The position numbers and the translations under genes were made by a program. Positions 8,379 to 17,881 of a stretch of 64,000 nt of DNA are shown piece after piece (within the stretch, counting starts at the first letter, position 1; every line of letters starts with the position of its first letter). This DNA comes from Emticicia aquatilis (GTDB lineage: Bacteria > Bacteroidota > Bacteroidia > Cytophagales > Spirosomataceae): contig NZ_BMKK01000003.1 in NCBI RefSeq assembly GCF_014644295.1, forward strand, positions 186,001-250,000, read 5' to 3'. Under the pieces are notes generated by a model. It searched no databases. It saw only the letters and a list, made by a program, of their open reading frames with translations, and was not told the origin of the DNA.

Positions 8379-10061
8379 TTACTTCAAGTTTGCCTTAATA
8401 GATTCAGCAACGTATGAATAAGCTAATTTTCTAACATATTGTTGATTCCAAAGGCCAACTGGCTCGTCAGCTCTCCAACTTGAATTGGCAGGACTATCCA
8501 ACGGACTCCAAATAGTGATGCCGTATCGTTGAGCGGCAGGAACAATCTCAAAGTATTTATCAATCACATATTTATACATTTCGGCTTGTGCCTTGTACTG
8601 GTCTTGAGTAGCTGCTGCTGTTTTTACGCTTCCCAAACCAATATCCATTTCCGAAATCTTAATCAGTTTGCCAGTTGCTGCCAATAATTTAAACATTTCG
8701 GCAATTTTGGTTTTATCAGATTTGATATCAATGTGCATTTGAGTGCCAATACCATCTACTTTTGCACCTTTACTTTCGATGTATTTTACGTATTCGATGA
8801 GTCCTTTGCATTTATCCAGACTATACTCTAAGTTATAATCATTGATAAAAAGGATATCGTTGGCATTTCCGTATTTTCTGGCCATTTGGAAAGCCATTAC
8901 ACCATAATCTTTACCCAAATAATCTTGCCAGTAAAACTCATCAGCTTTGAGAGTTCGGCCTACGCCCGTTTTGAGTTCGTAAGGTTTTCCATCGTCCATT
9001 GGTTCGTTTACTACGTCCCATGCTGTTACATAAGGCTTACTTACCGACAACATTCCAGACATCCATTTATCCAAGGAATTAGTAATGAGTGTCTTTTTTA
9101 CTTCAGGAGATTTTTCTTTTGTTTGAATACTTCCCGTAGCATTATATTTTGTAAGCGTGATGTTATCGAAGTAGTAACTTGTGGCTGTTTTGCCAAGATT
9201 AAAAGCAATTGCACCACAAGTAGCCATATCGGCCGTAACAGTAATTTCTTTGGTATAAGTTGTCCAAGTTGGAGTTGCTGCAATAGTTCCGAAGAAATCC
9301 CAGTGTTTGTATGCACCTGGTGTTACGTGTGCCTGAGTTGGATACGATGCGTCAACATCAGCCTTCACGTCCATTTTAAGTGTATATTTTTCGCCTAAAA
9401 CAGCCGCTGGAGCAAATTTTATAAAGAGTTGGGCTTCCCAATCGTTGGCACGAACACTTGCATTCGTTATTTTCAAGGCTCTGCCAACTCCATTGGCACC
9501 ACCACCAATTGCGGTATATGATGTTACGGCATTGGCATTGGCTTCAAAGTTAGTGGTAGTATTGCCTTCAAAATCATTCGAAGTGATTACATCCCAGCCT
9601 GGGCCAGTTGATGACAAAACATCGGGTGCAATGACACTTCTTAGATAGGTGGCATTTTGGTTGGCGTGCCAACAAAGCGTATGTCCATAAACTGATACAC
9701 CTGAGGTTTTGGCATTTTCAAGTAATTTTGAGACATTATCAAGTGCCAGATTTCCGTTCGATTGTACTACGCCACCGTGCTTCATTTCATAGCCGAGTAC
9801 GATTTCATCGAAATTTTTATTGGCCAGTCGGTACATTACGCCCTTGTTGTTATAGTCGGCCAACGAAAGTGCCGCTCCCAACTTAAAGTTCGGGTGTGCC
9901 GCACGATTAATGTAAGATTTTAGTGCAGGATAGCTATCAATCTCTTCTTGCATTGCTACACTGTTGGGTTTCGGAACAGTGTATTGCAATGGCTCCATTT
10001 TGGCACACGAAGCCGCTAAAATGACGGTTAGTCCGAGTGTTAATTTATATAATTTGTTCAT
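8379..10061 (-). CDS. xyn10C: surface GH10 xylanase lipoprotein with inserted CBM (Xyn10C-type)
   Basis: Cuts xylan at the cell surface to feed the Xus importers. The protein has 560 residues. A lipobox 'LAASC' with C19 marks it as a lipoprotein. The GH10 barrel starts around residue 55 and is interrupted after 'YGHTLCWHANQ' (125-135) by a beta-sandwich of about 150 residues (about 158-308; 'NDFEGNTTT...SYYFDNITLTKYN'), which looks like a CBM4/CBM22-type module. The barrel resumes at about 320 with 'WDVVNEPMDD' (acid/base E353) and 'ISEMDIG' (nucleophile E471). This insertion inside the catalytic domain is the hallmark of the Xyn10C proteins of Bacteroidetes xylan loci. It is last in the xus operon, 30 bases after xusE. 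Confidence 0.93.
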   Translation of the reverse strand: MNKLYKLTLGLTVILAASCAKMEPLQYTVPKPNSVAMQEEIDSYPALKSYINRAAHPNFKLGAALSLADYNNKGVMYRLANKNFDEIVLGYEMKHGGVVQSNGNLALDNVSKLLENAKTSGVSVYGHTLCWHANQNATYLRSVIAPDVLSSTGPGWDVITSNDFEGNTTTNFEANANAVTSYTAIGGGANGVGRALKITNASVRANDWEAQLFIKFAPAAVLGEKYTLKMDVKADVDASYPTQAHVTPGAYKHWDFFGTIAATPTWTTYTKEITVTADMATCGAIAFNLGKTATSYYFDNITLTKYNATGSIQTKEKSPEVKKTLITNSLDKWMSGMLSVSKPYVTAWDVVNEPMDDGKPYELKTGVGRTLKADEFYWQDYLGKDYGVMAFQMARKYGNANDILFINDYNLEYSLDKCKGLIEYVKYIESKGAKVDGIGTQMHIDIKSDKTKIAEMFKLLAATGKLIKISEMDIGLGSVKTAAATQDQYKAQAEMYKYVIDKYFEIVPAAQRYGITIWSPLDSPANSSWRADEPVGLWNQQYVRKLAYSYVAESIKANLK

Positions 10062-10091
10062 AAAATAATAATTCTTTTAGTAAATGAAACA

Positions 10092-11054
10092 TTACTTTGC
10101 AACTGGAGAGAAAGTCTCGAAAGCCACCGTGCGGTCACGCATCACGAGCGTGTCGGTGGTGGCTACTTTCATTCCGGCAACATTTACTTCATACTTCAAA
10201 TAAAGGGCATCACGGTCTTTGTTTCCCCAACTGTTTTTCTCTCCTTTTTTCACGAAAGCACCGCTTCCAGAGGCTGTTACTCCACTTGTCAGAGAGGAAA
10301 CTGTACATTTTCCATCGTTATCAAACTTCATTAATAAGTTCACATTAACATTTTTGTTGTCTTTGTCTTTAAGTACAACAGGAAATTCGAGTTCAGACAA
10401 CGACTTAGTTGTAAGCTTATTCACTTCATCATTTTCTACGAATTGAGCATGACGAACCACCGTTTTGCTTACAGCTCCCGTTACAACATCATTTCCACGA
10501 CGGAGGTAATTACCATGCCAAGGATTGATGTATTTGATGGCATACAAAACAAAGTTTTTGCCAGCAAGTGCAGGTATTGCATTTACATCGCTTTGAGTAA
10601 TTGCCATCGGAATTACGTAAGTATTTTTGATTGATTTAGGGTCGGCAAAAAACGCATCGGTTAATTGCACATCCACTCCACCTGCTAAAGCTCCTTTGGG
10701 GATAATAATTTTATTTGATGCCAACGAGTAGTAATTATCGGGCATAGCAAGTACTTCATCTCTACCAGCACCAAACAACATTCCATTTTTAAGTAGGGTT
10801 TTATCAACCGAAACTTGAATGGCTAAATCGCTTCTACTTTCATAGACACCACCCAAAGTGGCATAAATTTGGCATTTTTTTGCATTATCTAAGTCAGTAT
10901 TTACAAAAGCATCATCTCCCAGTGTAATTGTTCTTACTGGATACTGGTAAGCAAAATATACATTTTGAGTTTTGAAGTCTGGAAATACTTTCTCCGTATT
11001 ACAAGAGGCAAGTCCAATCAGGAACAATACCGATACATAAACTAATCTCTTCAT
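10092..11054 (-). CDS. xusE: XusE-type surface glycan-binding lipoprotein (DUF1735-like)
   Basis: 320-residue lipoprotein with lipobox 'GLASC' (C19). The N-terminal half, with 'FKTQNVYFAYQYPVRTITLGDDAF', resembles the DUF1735 immunoglobulin-like unit of SusE/SGBP proteins. The C-terminal half is a second beta-rich domain seen in proteins of the same operon position. No catalytic motif is visible. By analogy to the fifth gene of the Prevotella and Bacteroides xylan loci it should sit on the outer face of the outer membrane and hold xylan for the uptake complex. It lies between xusD (30-base gap) and xyn10C (30-base gap), so it is certainly in the same transcript. The symbol follows synteny rather than any diagnostic residue. 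Confidence 0.8.
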   Translation of the reverse strand: MKRLVYVSVLFLIGLASCNTEKVFPDFKTQNVYFAYQYPVRTITLGDDAFVNTDLDNAKKCQIYATLGGVYESRSDLAIQVSVDKTLLKNGMLFGAGRDEVLAMPDNYYSLASNKIIIPKGALAGGVDVQLTDAFFADPKSIKNTYVIPMAITQSDVNAIPALAGKNFVLYAIKYINPWHGNYLRRGNDVVTGAVSKTVVRHAQFVENDEVNKLTTKSLSELEFPVVLKDKDNKNVNVNLLMKFDNDGKCTVSSLTSGVTASGSGAFVKKGEKNSWGNKDRDALYLKYEVNVAGMKVATTDTLVMRDRTVAFETFSPVAK

Positions 11055-11084
11055 ATTGATATAAAATTTTGTCGATAATAAAGT

Positions 11085-12872
11085 TTAATTCCAACCTTCG
11101 TTTTGTACGAGTGCTGAATATTTTAAGATTTCGGAATATGGAATTGGCCCATATTTCATGTGACTCTTAAATATTCTATCTTGAACAGCTGGTATAACTG
11201 TATAAACACCATTCTGAATACTCATGCCCTTGGCAGGTTCGGTAAGGTCGGCGTTCCAACGACGTAAATCCCAGAATCTGAAACCTTCAAAGCAAAGTTC
11301 TAAGCGGCGTTCGTTACGGATTAACTGACGCATGGTTTCTTTGCTTCCTTTAGCACTTTCTAAATACGCATCGTTGTTTGTTAGGCCGATACCCGCTCTT
11401 CTACGAATCGCTCTGATGATGTCATAAGCAGAATAGGTATTTGAACCTGTACCCGTTGGCCCATAAGCCTCGTTGGCAGCTTCGGCATAAGCCAATGCGA
11501 TTTCGGTATAACGGATATGTGGCTTATAGCGACGTTGGTTACTGGCAGATGTTGGGTTTAAGTTCACATCTTGACGCAATAACTTTCTTAGGTAATACCC
11601 TGTACGAGTCGATGTTTCAACTTTGTTGAGAGCATCGTTGGTTGGGCCATTTGCTGTGGTATTGATAGCCGTATTGTTTACGCCAGCAGTTGCTCCATTC
11701 ACCAAAATAAACATTCTGAGGCGTGGGTCACGGTTGGTGTACGGGTCGTTTGGATTATAACCACTCTGTGGACTATTAATTGGATAACCGTTTAGCATTG
11801 GGAAAGCATCAACCAAATTTTGTGTTGGATTGATTCGGCCATTTCCGAAAAGAGTAGGAGGGAAGTTTGCTTGCTCTAACTCTCGGTTTTCTAACCAGTT
11901 ATTACGCCATAGAATTTCTGGTGGGTTAGCTCCATCTCTCAAACCTGCAATTTCGGTAGCATTTGAATACCAAGTTAAGCCACTTGCCGCATTGCTCGGA
12001 ATAGCGTTTAGACCACCATTCAAGTTTAAAACTGCGGCCGCCGCATTGGCTGCATCGGCCCATTTATCGGTGCCATTATTGAATGCTGGACTTGCAGCCA
12101 ATAATGCTGTTTGAGCCTTGATTGCTTTCGCAATACGCCCCGTAAACAAACCACTGAACGTAACACCAAACGCACGATTATATTGCTCAACCGTTACTTT
12201 TCCGTATTTGGCTGGTATCTGCGATGCTTGCCCAGATGCAATATCACGGTAATCTAAAGGCAGTTTTACATCGGCACTATCTAAGTCTTGATTTATTTGT
12301 TTAACACATTCATCAAAAGTAGCTCTTGGCAAGTTGTAGTTGTCAGAAGTGGTTTGCGGTTTAAGCAAAATCGGCACACCTAACATTTGTCCATTTGCTC
12401 CTTTGCCAGCATGAGCCTGCAAAAGATGGAACATCAACAATGCACGAAGTCCGTAGGCTTCTCCTTTAATACGGGTTGCAAATAGTTTATTAGTTGCGGG
12501 GTCTGCTACCCACTGAACTTTATCAATTTCACCCAAAGCAATATTCATGTATTGGATTCCTGCAAAACAGTTTGTCCATTGGTTAGCTGGGTTATTATTG
12601 GCCGTCCATTGTCCTGTTGCCATTTTCAGATAACCGTTGTTTTGGTCATTGCTTACGGCATCATCAGTAGCCACATCGTTAAATGACCAAGAGTTTGTCG
12701 GAATTCTATTATATCCATTCAGCAAAATTCCGTATGGGAATCTCGAATCGCTCGGGATATAGGCACTGGCGTCTAATTGTCGGTTATTTTCAATGGCAGG
12801 CTCGATTAGGTCTTGACACCCTGCCAATAAAACCGTCGCACAGACCATTATTTTTAATATTCTTTTGTTCAT
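11085..12872 (-). CDS. xusD: SusD-family starch/xylan-binding lipoprotein (second pair)
   Basis: SusD-like lid protein, 595 residues from the ATG at 12872. That start gives a proper lipoprotein signal 'MNKRILKIMVCATVLLAGC' with C19; two start codons further upstream (TTG 12890, ATG 12881) are in frame but add nothing useful. The tetratricopeptide-like helices and the C-terminal RagB/SusD signature 'IRNERRLELCFEGFRFWDLRRW' are present. It is paired with the SusC-like transporter encoded 38 bases upstream and would close over its substrate channel and present oligosaccharide. A second SusC/SusD pair in one operon is characteristic of xylan loci. Confidence 0.92.
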   Translation of the reverse strand: MNKRILKIMVCATVLLAGCQDLIEPAIENNRQLDASAYIPSDSRFPYGILLNGYNRIPTNSWSFNDVATDDAVSNDQNNGYLKMATGQWTANNNPANQWTNCFAGIQYMNIALGEIDKVQWVADPATNKLFATRIKGEAYGLRALLMFHLLQAHAGKGANGQMLGVPILLKPQTTSDNYNLPRATFDECVKQINQDLDSADVKLPLDYRDIASGQASQIPAKYGKVTVEQYNRAFGVTFSGLFTGRIAKAIKAQTALLAASPAFNNGTDKWADAANAAAAVLNLNGGLNAIPSNAASGLTWYSNATEIAGLRDGANPPEILWRNNWLENRELEQANFPPTLFGNGRINPTQNLVDAFPMLNGYPINSPQSGYNPNDPYTNRDPRLRMFILVNGATAGVNNTAINTTANGPTNDALNKVETSTRTGYYLRKLLRQDVNLNPTSASNQRRYKPHIRYTEIALAYAEAANEAYGPTGTGSNTYSAYDIIRAIRRRAGIGLTNNDAYLESAKGSKETMRQLIRNERRLELCFEGFRFWDLRRWNADLTEPAKGMSIQNGVYTVIPAVQDRIFKSHMKYGPIPYSEILKYSALVQNEGWN

Positions 12873-12910
12873 ATATAACATGATAGTCAAAATTTAATGT
12901 TTTCAGACGC

Positions 12911-15900
12911 TTAGAATAAAGCTTTTACCCCTAAATTAAACATACGTGTTTGTGGAGCCGAGCCAACATTCAATTCCAAGAGTTCACGGTTTTCTGCAAT
13001 CGTAAGTAGGTTAAAGCCACTTACATACACGCCTAATTCACGTACAAATGATTTCATCTTTAATAGATTGCTCAAATCATAAGAAACTTGAACTTTAGTC
13101 AAATCGAAACGATTGGTTTTATACATCCAAAAATCTGATGAACGGAAATTGTTATCGCTAACCAATGTGGTCAATCTTGGAAACTTAGCAGTTGCTTTTG
13201 TTTCTTCAGTCCATCTATCTCTTACTACTTCTGAGTATTTATCTTCGGCATCTATCCAAAAATATGAATTGCTACGCATGGCATTTCCACCAAATCGGCC
13301 AACACCCAAAGCAAAAAATGTGAGTTTTTTCCATTCTGCAGTAAAGTTGAGTCCTAATGTAAGCGGAGAACCAAACCAACCACCTCGACCCAAGTAAACT
13401 TCATCACGAGTATCAATGATTCCATCACCATTTTGGTCTTTATACTTAATGTCACCAGGTTTTACTTGCCCAAAAGTTTGTGTTGGTGATGATACGATTT
13501 CTTCTTTGGTTTGGAATAGTCCTAAACTTTGTAAACCCCACATCGCATCAAGGGGTTTTCCTTGGCGGTTTTGGTAGGGATTTTCAAATAATTCGGCACG
13601 TTTCGATGCCGTAGCTTCATAATAAGTAGCATTTAATCCCATTGTCCAGTTTACGCTACCAGATTTTCTGTTCATGCTTGCACCAAAATCAAAACCTACA
13701 CGCTTGTCGTCGTTGTAGTTGACAAAAGGTATAAATGAAGAAACAGGGAAACCAGTTGTAAAATAACTCGGAAATAAAACCGCAGCTTGAATGATATTTC
13801 CTGAGATTTTATTGATAAAGAAATTACCATTTAGTGTCAAGAATTTCTTGAAAAATGAGCCTTCAAAACCAACCGTAATTTCTTCACGTTTCGGGAACGT
13901 CATATTTGGATTATCGCCTCTTCTTGATTCTGTTGCTTGAATACCTGTACCATCTTTCCAACCATACCACTGGCCAGCACCTGTGTAAATGCCTTGATAT
14001 AAGAAGTAATTATTGATGTCGAGGTCAGTATTGAGAATACTTGCCGATGCAGTGAGTTTTAGGTCATCAATTTTATTAGCATTTTTGAGAAATGCTTCTT
14101 CGCTGATTCTCCAACCTACAGAAACCGATGGCGAAAGTGCTTGACGATTGCTCTGTGGAAGTTTGGCCGAATGAATGTAAGCTGCACTTAAATCTGCGTA
14201 GTATTTTTGTTTATAATTATAACTTGCCAAGAAACCTAAGTTTGCGTTGCTGGTTCTGTGATAAATGGCTGACTCGGACTGTTGAAAGCCATTTAACAAT
14301 AAAATAGCCGATAAATTATGATTGGAATTGAATGTTCTGTCGTAATTGAACTGACCTGATAATGCAATCGTTTGGCGGTATCTGTTGCCCGAAACGTTTT
14401 GAGTCCCAGAGCGTGAATCTTGATTATAGACAGTCAATGAGCTAATGAGGTCAGTGCCGCTGTAACGATTCCAAGTTGGAGCATAGGTAGCATACGTGTA
14501 ATTATACGATAAGCTATACTCGGTAGCATAGTCAACCGCAAAAGCCGATTTGAAAGTTAGGCCTTTCAATACATTTCTTAAATCAGCTTTTATACCTGTA
14601 TTGAACTGAAACTGTCGATTGGCGTATTGGTTATTTCCACCCGAATAAATCGTAGCGAGTGGGTTAGTTTGGTCTAACTGTGTTCCACCCAGTAAATACT
14701 TTCCATCAATGATATTATTGCTGTTTTTAATGAAAACCTGAGAAGCTTCATCTTCTTTTTCGACTAAATCAATCGGAATCAGCGGAGAAAAACGATTCGG
14801 ACGAATGGTTGTTGCACTATTCCAGAAGTTAGCATTTACGCCACGACCTGTAAAAAAGATAGCTGTTGCATCAGCATTGAATGTGATGTACTCGTTGAGG
14901 TTTACATCAATATTTCCTCTGAAGTTAAGTCGGTCGGAGCTATTGTTGTTTTTTGCTTCACCAAAATTTAGGAGGGAACTTGTTTTTGCGTAGCCTAAAT
15001 TGGTGTAGTATTTTACTCTTTCATTTCCTCCCGATATTTCGGCCGTTGCATCGTAGCTTCCGTAGGCACTTTTGAGATATTCTGGCGAATAAAAATCAAT
15101 ATTCGGATAGCGATATTTGTTTGTACCCGAAGCATAATTATAAATATCTAAATCTGAATAAAGATTTGTCAAACCATCGTTTCTACGAGCTTCGTTGTAG
15201 AGTGACATATATTCTGCCGAACCTAAATAACGAGGCGTCGCTTTAGGTGTATTTATCCCATTATTGATTCGTAGGTCGAATCTATTTTTGCCAGATACGC
15301 CTCTTTTAGTGATTATATTAACCACGCCTTTAGCTGCTCTGCTACCATACAAAGCCACAGCATTAGCTCCTTTTAAAAATACAATCTGCTCAATTTCGGT
15401 TGGGGCAACATTTCCTATTTCACGAGGTACACCATCAATCATGAATAGATAATTTCCCATTCCCCAATTACTATTACCATTAAAGCCCGGTATAAGAGCC
15501 TCCATATCAGCTAAGGGATAGGTAAAGTAATTTTTAGGGAGCAGTTCGGTTACATTCACCGATGAAACGCCACCAAGAATATCCTGTTTATCGACGTCAC
15601 GAAAGGCAACACGTACTTTTTCTCTATTGATTGCTGGGGTCAAGGCTATTTCACTTACTTGCTCAGTAGCCGTAATGTATTTAATTACAAAACCTTTAGC
15701 AACAATCGAAATCACATCATTTTTCGGCACATCAATCGAAAACTTACCTACTGCATCGGTAGTGACCACCTTTGCGTTTTCGTCAGAGCCTTTTACCTCA
15801 GCTCCAACGATTGGCTGCTTATCAGCACCAATCACGGTAGCTCTAATTTTAATTATCGGAGTGCTTTGCCCCATGATGTTGGCTTTCGGAAAAGCCAACA

Positions 15901-15937
15901 TCAGACACAAGCATATCATTATTTTTATAAACTTCAT
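12911..15937 (-). CDS. xusC: SusC-family TonB-dependent transporter (second pair, XusC type)
   Basis: Outer-membrane beta-barrel importer of 1008 residues. It has a signal peptide (1-23), a carboxypeptidase-regulatory-like fold (about 30-105), a plug domain ('FMIDGVPREIGNVAPTEIEQ', 'LYGSRAAKGVVNIITKRG' near 175-215) and a barrel ending in F. It lacks the usual SusC TonB-box sequence 'VVVVGYG': the corresponding region reads 'KVRVAFRDVDKQDILGG'. Transporters of this subtype occupy the same third position in the xylan loci of Bacteroides and Prevotella, so this looks like a subfamily feature and not damage. It lies 49 bases after xusB and 38 bases before xusD. Confidence 0.9.
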   Translation of the reverse strand: MKFIKIMICLCLMLAFPKANIMGQSTPIIKIRATVIGADKQPIVGAEVKGSDENAKVVTTDAVGKFSIDVPKNDVISIVAKGFVIKYITATEQVSEIALTPAINREKVRVAFRDVDKQDILGGVSSVNVTELLPKNYFTYPLADMEALIPGFNGNSNWGMGNYLFMIDGVPREIGNVAPTEIEQIVFLKGANAVALYGSRAAKGVVNIITKRGVSGKNRFDLRINNGINTPKATPRYLGSAEYMSLYNEARRNDGLTNLYSDLDIYNYASGTNKYRYPNIDFYSPEYLKSAYGSYDATAEISGGNERVKYYTNLGYAKTSSLLNFGEAKNNNSSDRLNFRGNIDVNLNEYITFNADATAIFFTGRGVNANFWNSATTIRPNRFSPLIPIDLVEKEDEASQVFIKNSNNIIDGKYLLGGTQLDQTNPLATIYSGGNNQYANRQFQFNTGIKADLRNVLKGLTFKSAFAVDYATEYSLSYNYTYATYAPTWNRYSGTDLISSLTVYNQDSRSGTQNVSGNRYRQTIALSGQFNYDRTFNSNHNLSAILLLNGFQQSESAIYHRTSNANLGFLASYNYKQKYYADLSAAYIHSAKLPQSNRQALSPSVSVGWRISEEAFLKNANKIDDLKLTASASILNTDLDINNYFLYQGIYTGAGQWYGWKDGTGIQATESRRGDNPNMTFPKREEITVGFEGSFFKKFLTLNGNFFINKISGNIIQAAVLFPSYFTTGFPVSSFIPFVNYNDDKRVGFDFGASMNRKSGSVNWTMGLNATYYEATASKRAELFENPYQNRQGKPLDAMWGLQSLGLFQTKEEIVSSPTQTFGQVKPGDIKYKDQNGDGIIDTRDEVYLGRGGWFGSPLTLGLNFTAEWKKLTFFALGVGRFGGNAMRSNSYFWIDAEDKYSEVVRDRWTEETKATAKFPRLTTLVSDNNFRSSDFWMYKTNRFDLTKVQVSYDLSNLLKMKSFVRELGVYVSGFNLLTIAENRELLELNVGSAPQTRMFNLGVKALF

Positions 15938-15986
15938 TGCTTAATCGTTTATCAATTTTTATCTCATTTTGTGATTTGACTCGCTC

Positions 15987-17870
15987 TTACCAGCCAGGGT
16001 TTTGCCCAAACTCTACGTATAAATTCACGTCATTTACTTTCAGAGGCAACCAGTTGTGTTTTTCGGTAAACTTACGCTCTAAGATTGTTGTCTCACGCAA
16101 ATTTAAAACTCGGTTATCTTTTGGGTCTTTGGCTGGGTCAATAGGAGCGGCTCTGTCAAATTCTATAGATTTTTTGAGCGTGTAAGGGCTTTTTGAAATT
16201 AACAACCAACGGCGAAGGTCATTGAAGCGGTGTCCCTCAAACGAAAGTTCTACGGCACGCTCACGTCTTACTTCTTCCATATATGTATCTAACGAACCCA
16301 AGAATTTAGCATTTACAGGGCTTACACCTGCTCTTTCTCTGATTACGTTAATGGCATCGACCGATGTTTTCGAATAATTACTCGATTTGCCTAAAGCCGA
16401 ACCATAAGCTTGTGCAGCGGCTTCGGCATACATTAAGTAAATATCTGCCAAACGCATGTAAGGAACTTTGATGTTCAAACTTTTATCGTAGCTATAACCT
16501 TGGTCATATTTATTGGCTGTTCTTGGCACAAATTTGAATAATAAATACCCTGTGCGGCTACCCGTAGCAATATCACGGTAAGAACCACCAGTATGTAAAT
16601 TGGCGTAGCGGTTATTTGTCTCAGCGGCGTTAGGAATACTACCTGCTACCATTCTAACACCATCGAAAACGATGTCATTATAGAAGCGTGGGTCACGGCC
16701 TTTCCACGGGAATTCTGGATTATAACCTGACTCTGGGTCGGCTTTGGTGATGTCCTTAATTGGCATGCCGTTGGCCATGCCGTAGTTATTTACATAGTTA
16801 GAAGTTGGTAAAAACTTCACATCGCCTTCGCTAATAATCAATGGGCTGTATTGTTTACTTGTTCCCCAGTTTGAGTTATTTGCTCCATAATAAGGTCCAC
16901 GGAAAATGGCTTCTGTACCACCTGGAATTTGCCAGTTTTGGCCAGTAGTATAGAAATTAGTGTAGTATTGTGCAAACGGAACCAGTTTATGAGGTGCTGC
17001 TCCACTTTCGGTCAAACTGAGCAATTCTCCAAATGCTTCTGCTGCTTTTTTGCAATATTCTACATTATATGAAGTACTTCCACCCGAAACTTGGTTCATC
17101 AACGGGCTGCCCGCCCATAGATAGTTTTTGCCTAAATAGCCCAATGCCATAATCTTATTGATACGCAATTGGTTTTTGCCCAGTGTTCTTTTTCCAGCCG
17201 TTGTGTTGTCCCAGTCTGTTGGTAGTAAATTAGCCGCTGCCCTAAAATCTGCGGCAGCTTTGTCGGCACACTCGCTGTATTTTAGGCGTGGTAATGTCAG
17301 TTTCTCATCTCCAGGCAAAACCGTATCAATGTAGGGTAAACCTCCAAAATATTGCATAAACATGAAGTGATACCAACCTCTGAAAAACAAAAGTTGTCCT
17401 TTGATTAGGTCTTTTTCTTCTTGTGTAGCATCGGTTAGTTTATCAAGATTGGCTAAACCTAAGTTTGCTTTTCGGATACCATACCAGCCCAAACCCCAAA
17501 GAGATTTTGCAAAACGGTCATCGTTCGTTACGTTGTTATTGCGGTCCATCCAACCTGCTTGCCAGCCATCAAAGTTACGTTGCCAGCCCCAAAAATCTCC
17601 ATTATCAATCTTTACACCAAAGTGGAAATTCTGAGCTGTTGACTGAATTTCATCTTCCCCCCAGTTGAAGGAGTTTGTCCAATATCCATTCGTAAAGTCA
17701 GGAATTGTATGGTAGAGTTCTTCGGTAAAACCCTGAAAATTGACAAAGTTTTTAAAGGCATCTTTATCCGATACCAATGATTGTGGGTCACGGTCTAAAA
17801 AGTCTGAACATGAAGTAACCCCAAAAGATAGTGAACAAACCAATACTAAAAGCTTTATTCTATTTTTCAT
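15987..17870 (-). CDS. xusB: SusD-family xylan-binding lipoprotein (first pair)
   Basis: 627-residue SusD-like protein with lipobox 'GVTSC' (C21) followed by 'SDFLDRDP', a standard SusD opening. The helical tetratricopeptide-like core has 'KGQLLFFRGWYHFMFMQYFGGLPY' features near residues 150-180, and the C-terminal signature 'VRRERAVELSFEGHRFNDLRRW' is present. It works with XusA as the hinged lid of the uptake complex. The gene begins 11 bases after the xusA stop, close to translational coupling. Confidence 0.93.
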   Translation of the reverse strand: MKNRIKLLVLVCSLSFGVTSCSDFLDRDPQSLVSDKDAFKNFVNFQGFTEELYHTIPDFTNGYWTNSFNWGEDEIQSTAQNFHFGVKIDNGDFWGWQRNFDGWQAGWMDRNNNVTNDDRFAKSLWGLGWYGIRKANLGLANLDKLTDATQEEKDLIKGQLLFFRGWYHFMFMQYFGGLPYIDTVLPGDEKLTLPRLKYSECADKAAADFRAAANLLPTDWDNTTAGKRTLGKNQLRINKIMALGYLGKNYLWAGSPLMNQVSGGSTSYNVEYCKKAAEAFGELLSLTESGAAPHKLVPFAQYYTNFYTTGQNWQIPGGTEAIFRGPYYGANNSNWGTSKQYSPLIISEGDVKFLPTSNYVNNYGMANGMPIKDITKADPESGYNPEFPWKGRDPRFYNDIVFDGVRMVAGSIPNAAETNNRYANLHTGGSYRDIATGSRTGYLLFKFVPRTANKYDQGYSYDKSLNIKVPYMRLADIYLMYAEAAAQAYGSALGKSSNYSKTSVDAINVIRERAGVSPVNAKFLGSLDTYMEEVRRERAVELSFEGHRFNDLRRWLLISKSPYTLKKSIEFDRAAPIDPAKDPKDNRVLNLRETTILERKFTEKHNWLPLKVNDVNLYVEFGQNPGW

Positions 17871-17881
17871 GATTGTGTTAA

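Noticed and set aside
8886-9398. 170-residue open frame on the plus strand opposite xyn10C
   Set aside because: It is the mirror of a well-supported GH10 gene, with no ribosome site, and its protein has the Phe/Cys/Arg-rich composition of antisense translation.
15627-15979. Overlapping plus-strand frames of about 105 residues near the xusC start
   Set aside because: Both lie opposite the signal peptide and regulatory-like domain of xusC and are hydrophobic only because of that.
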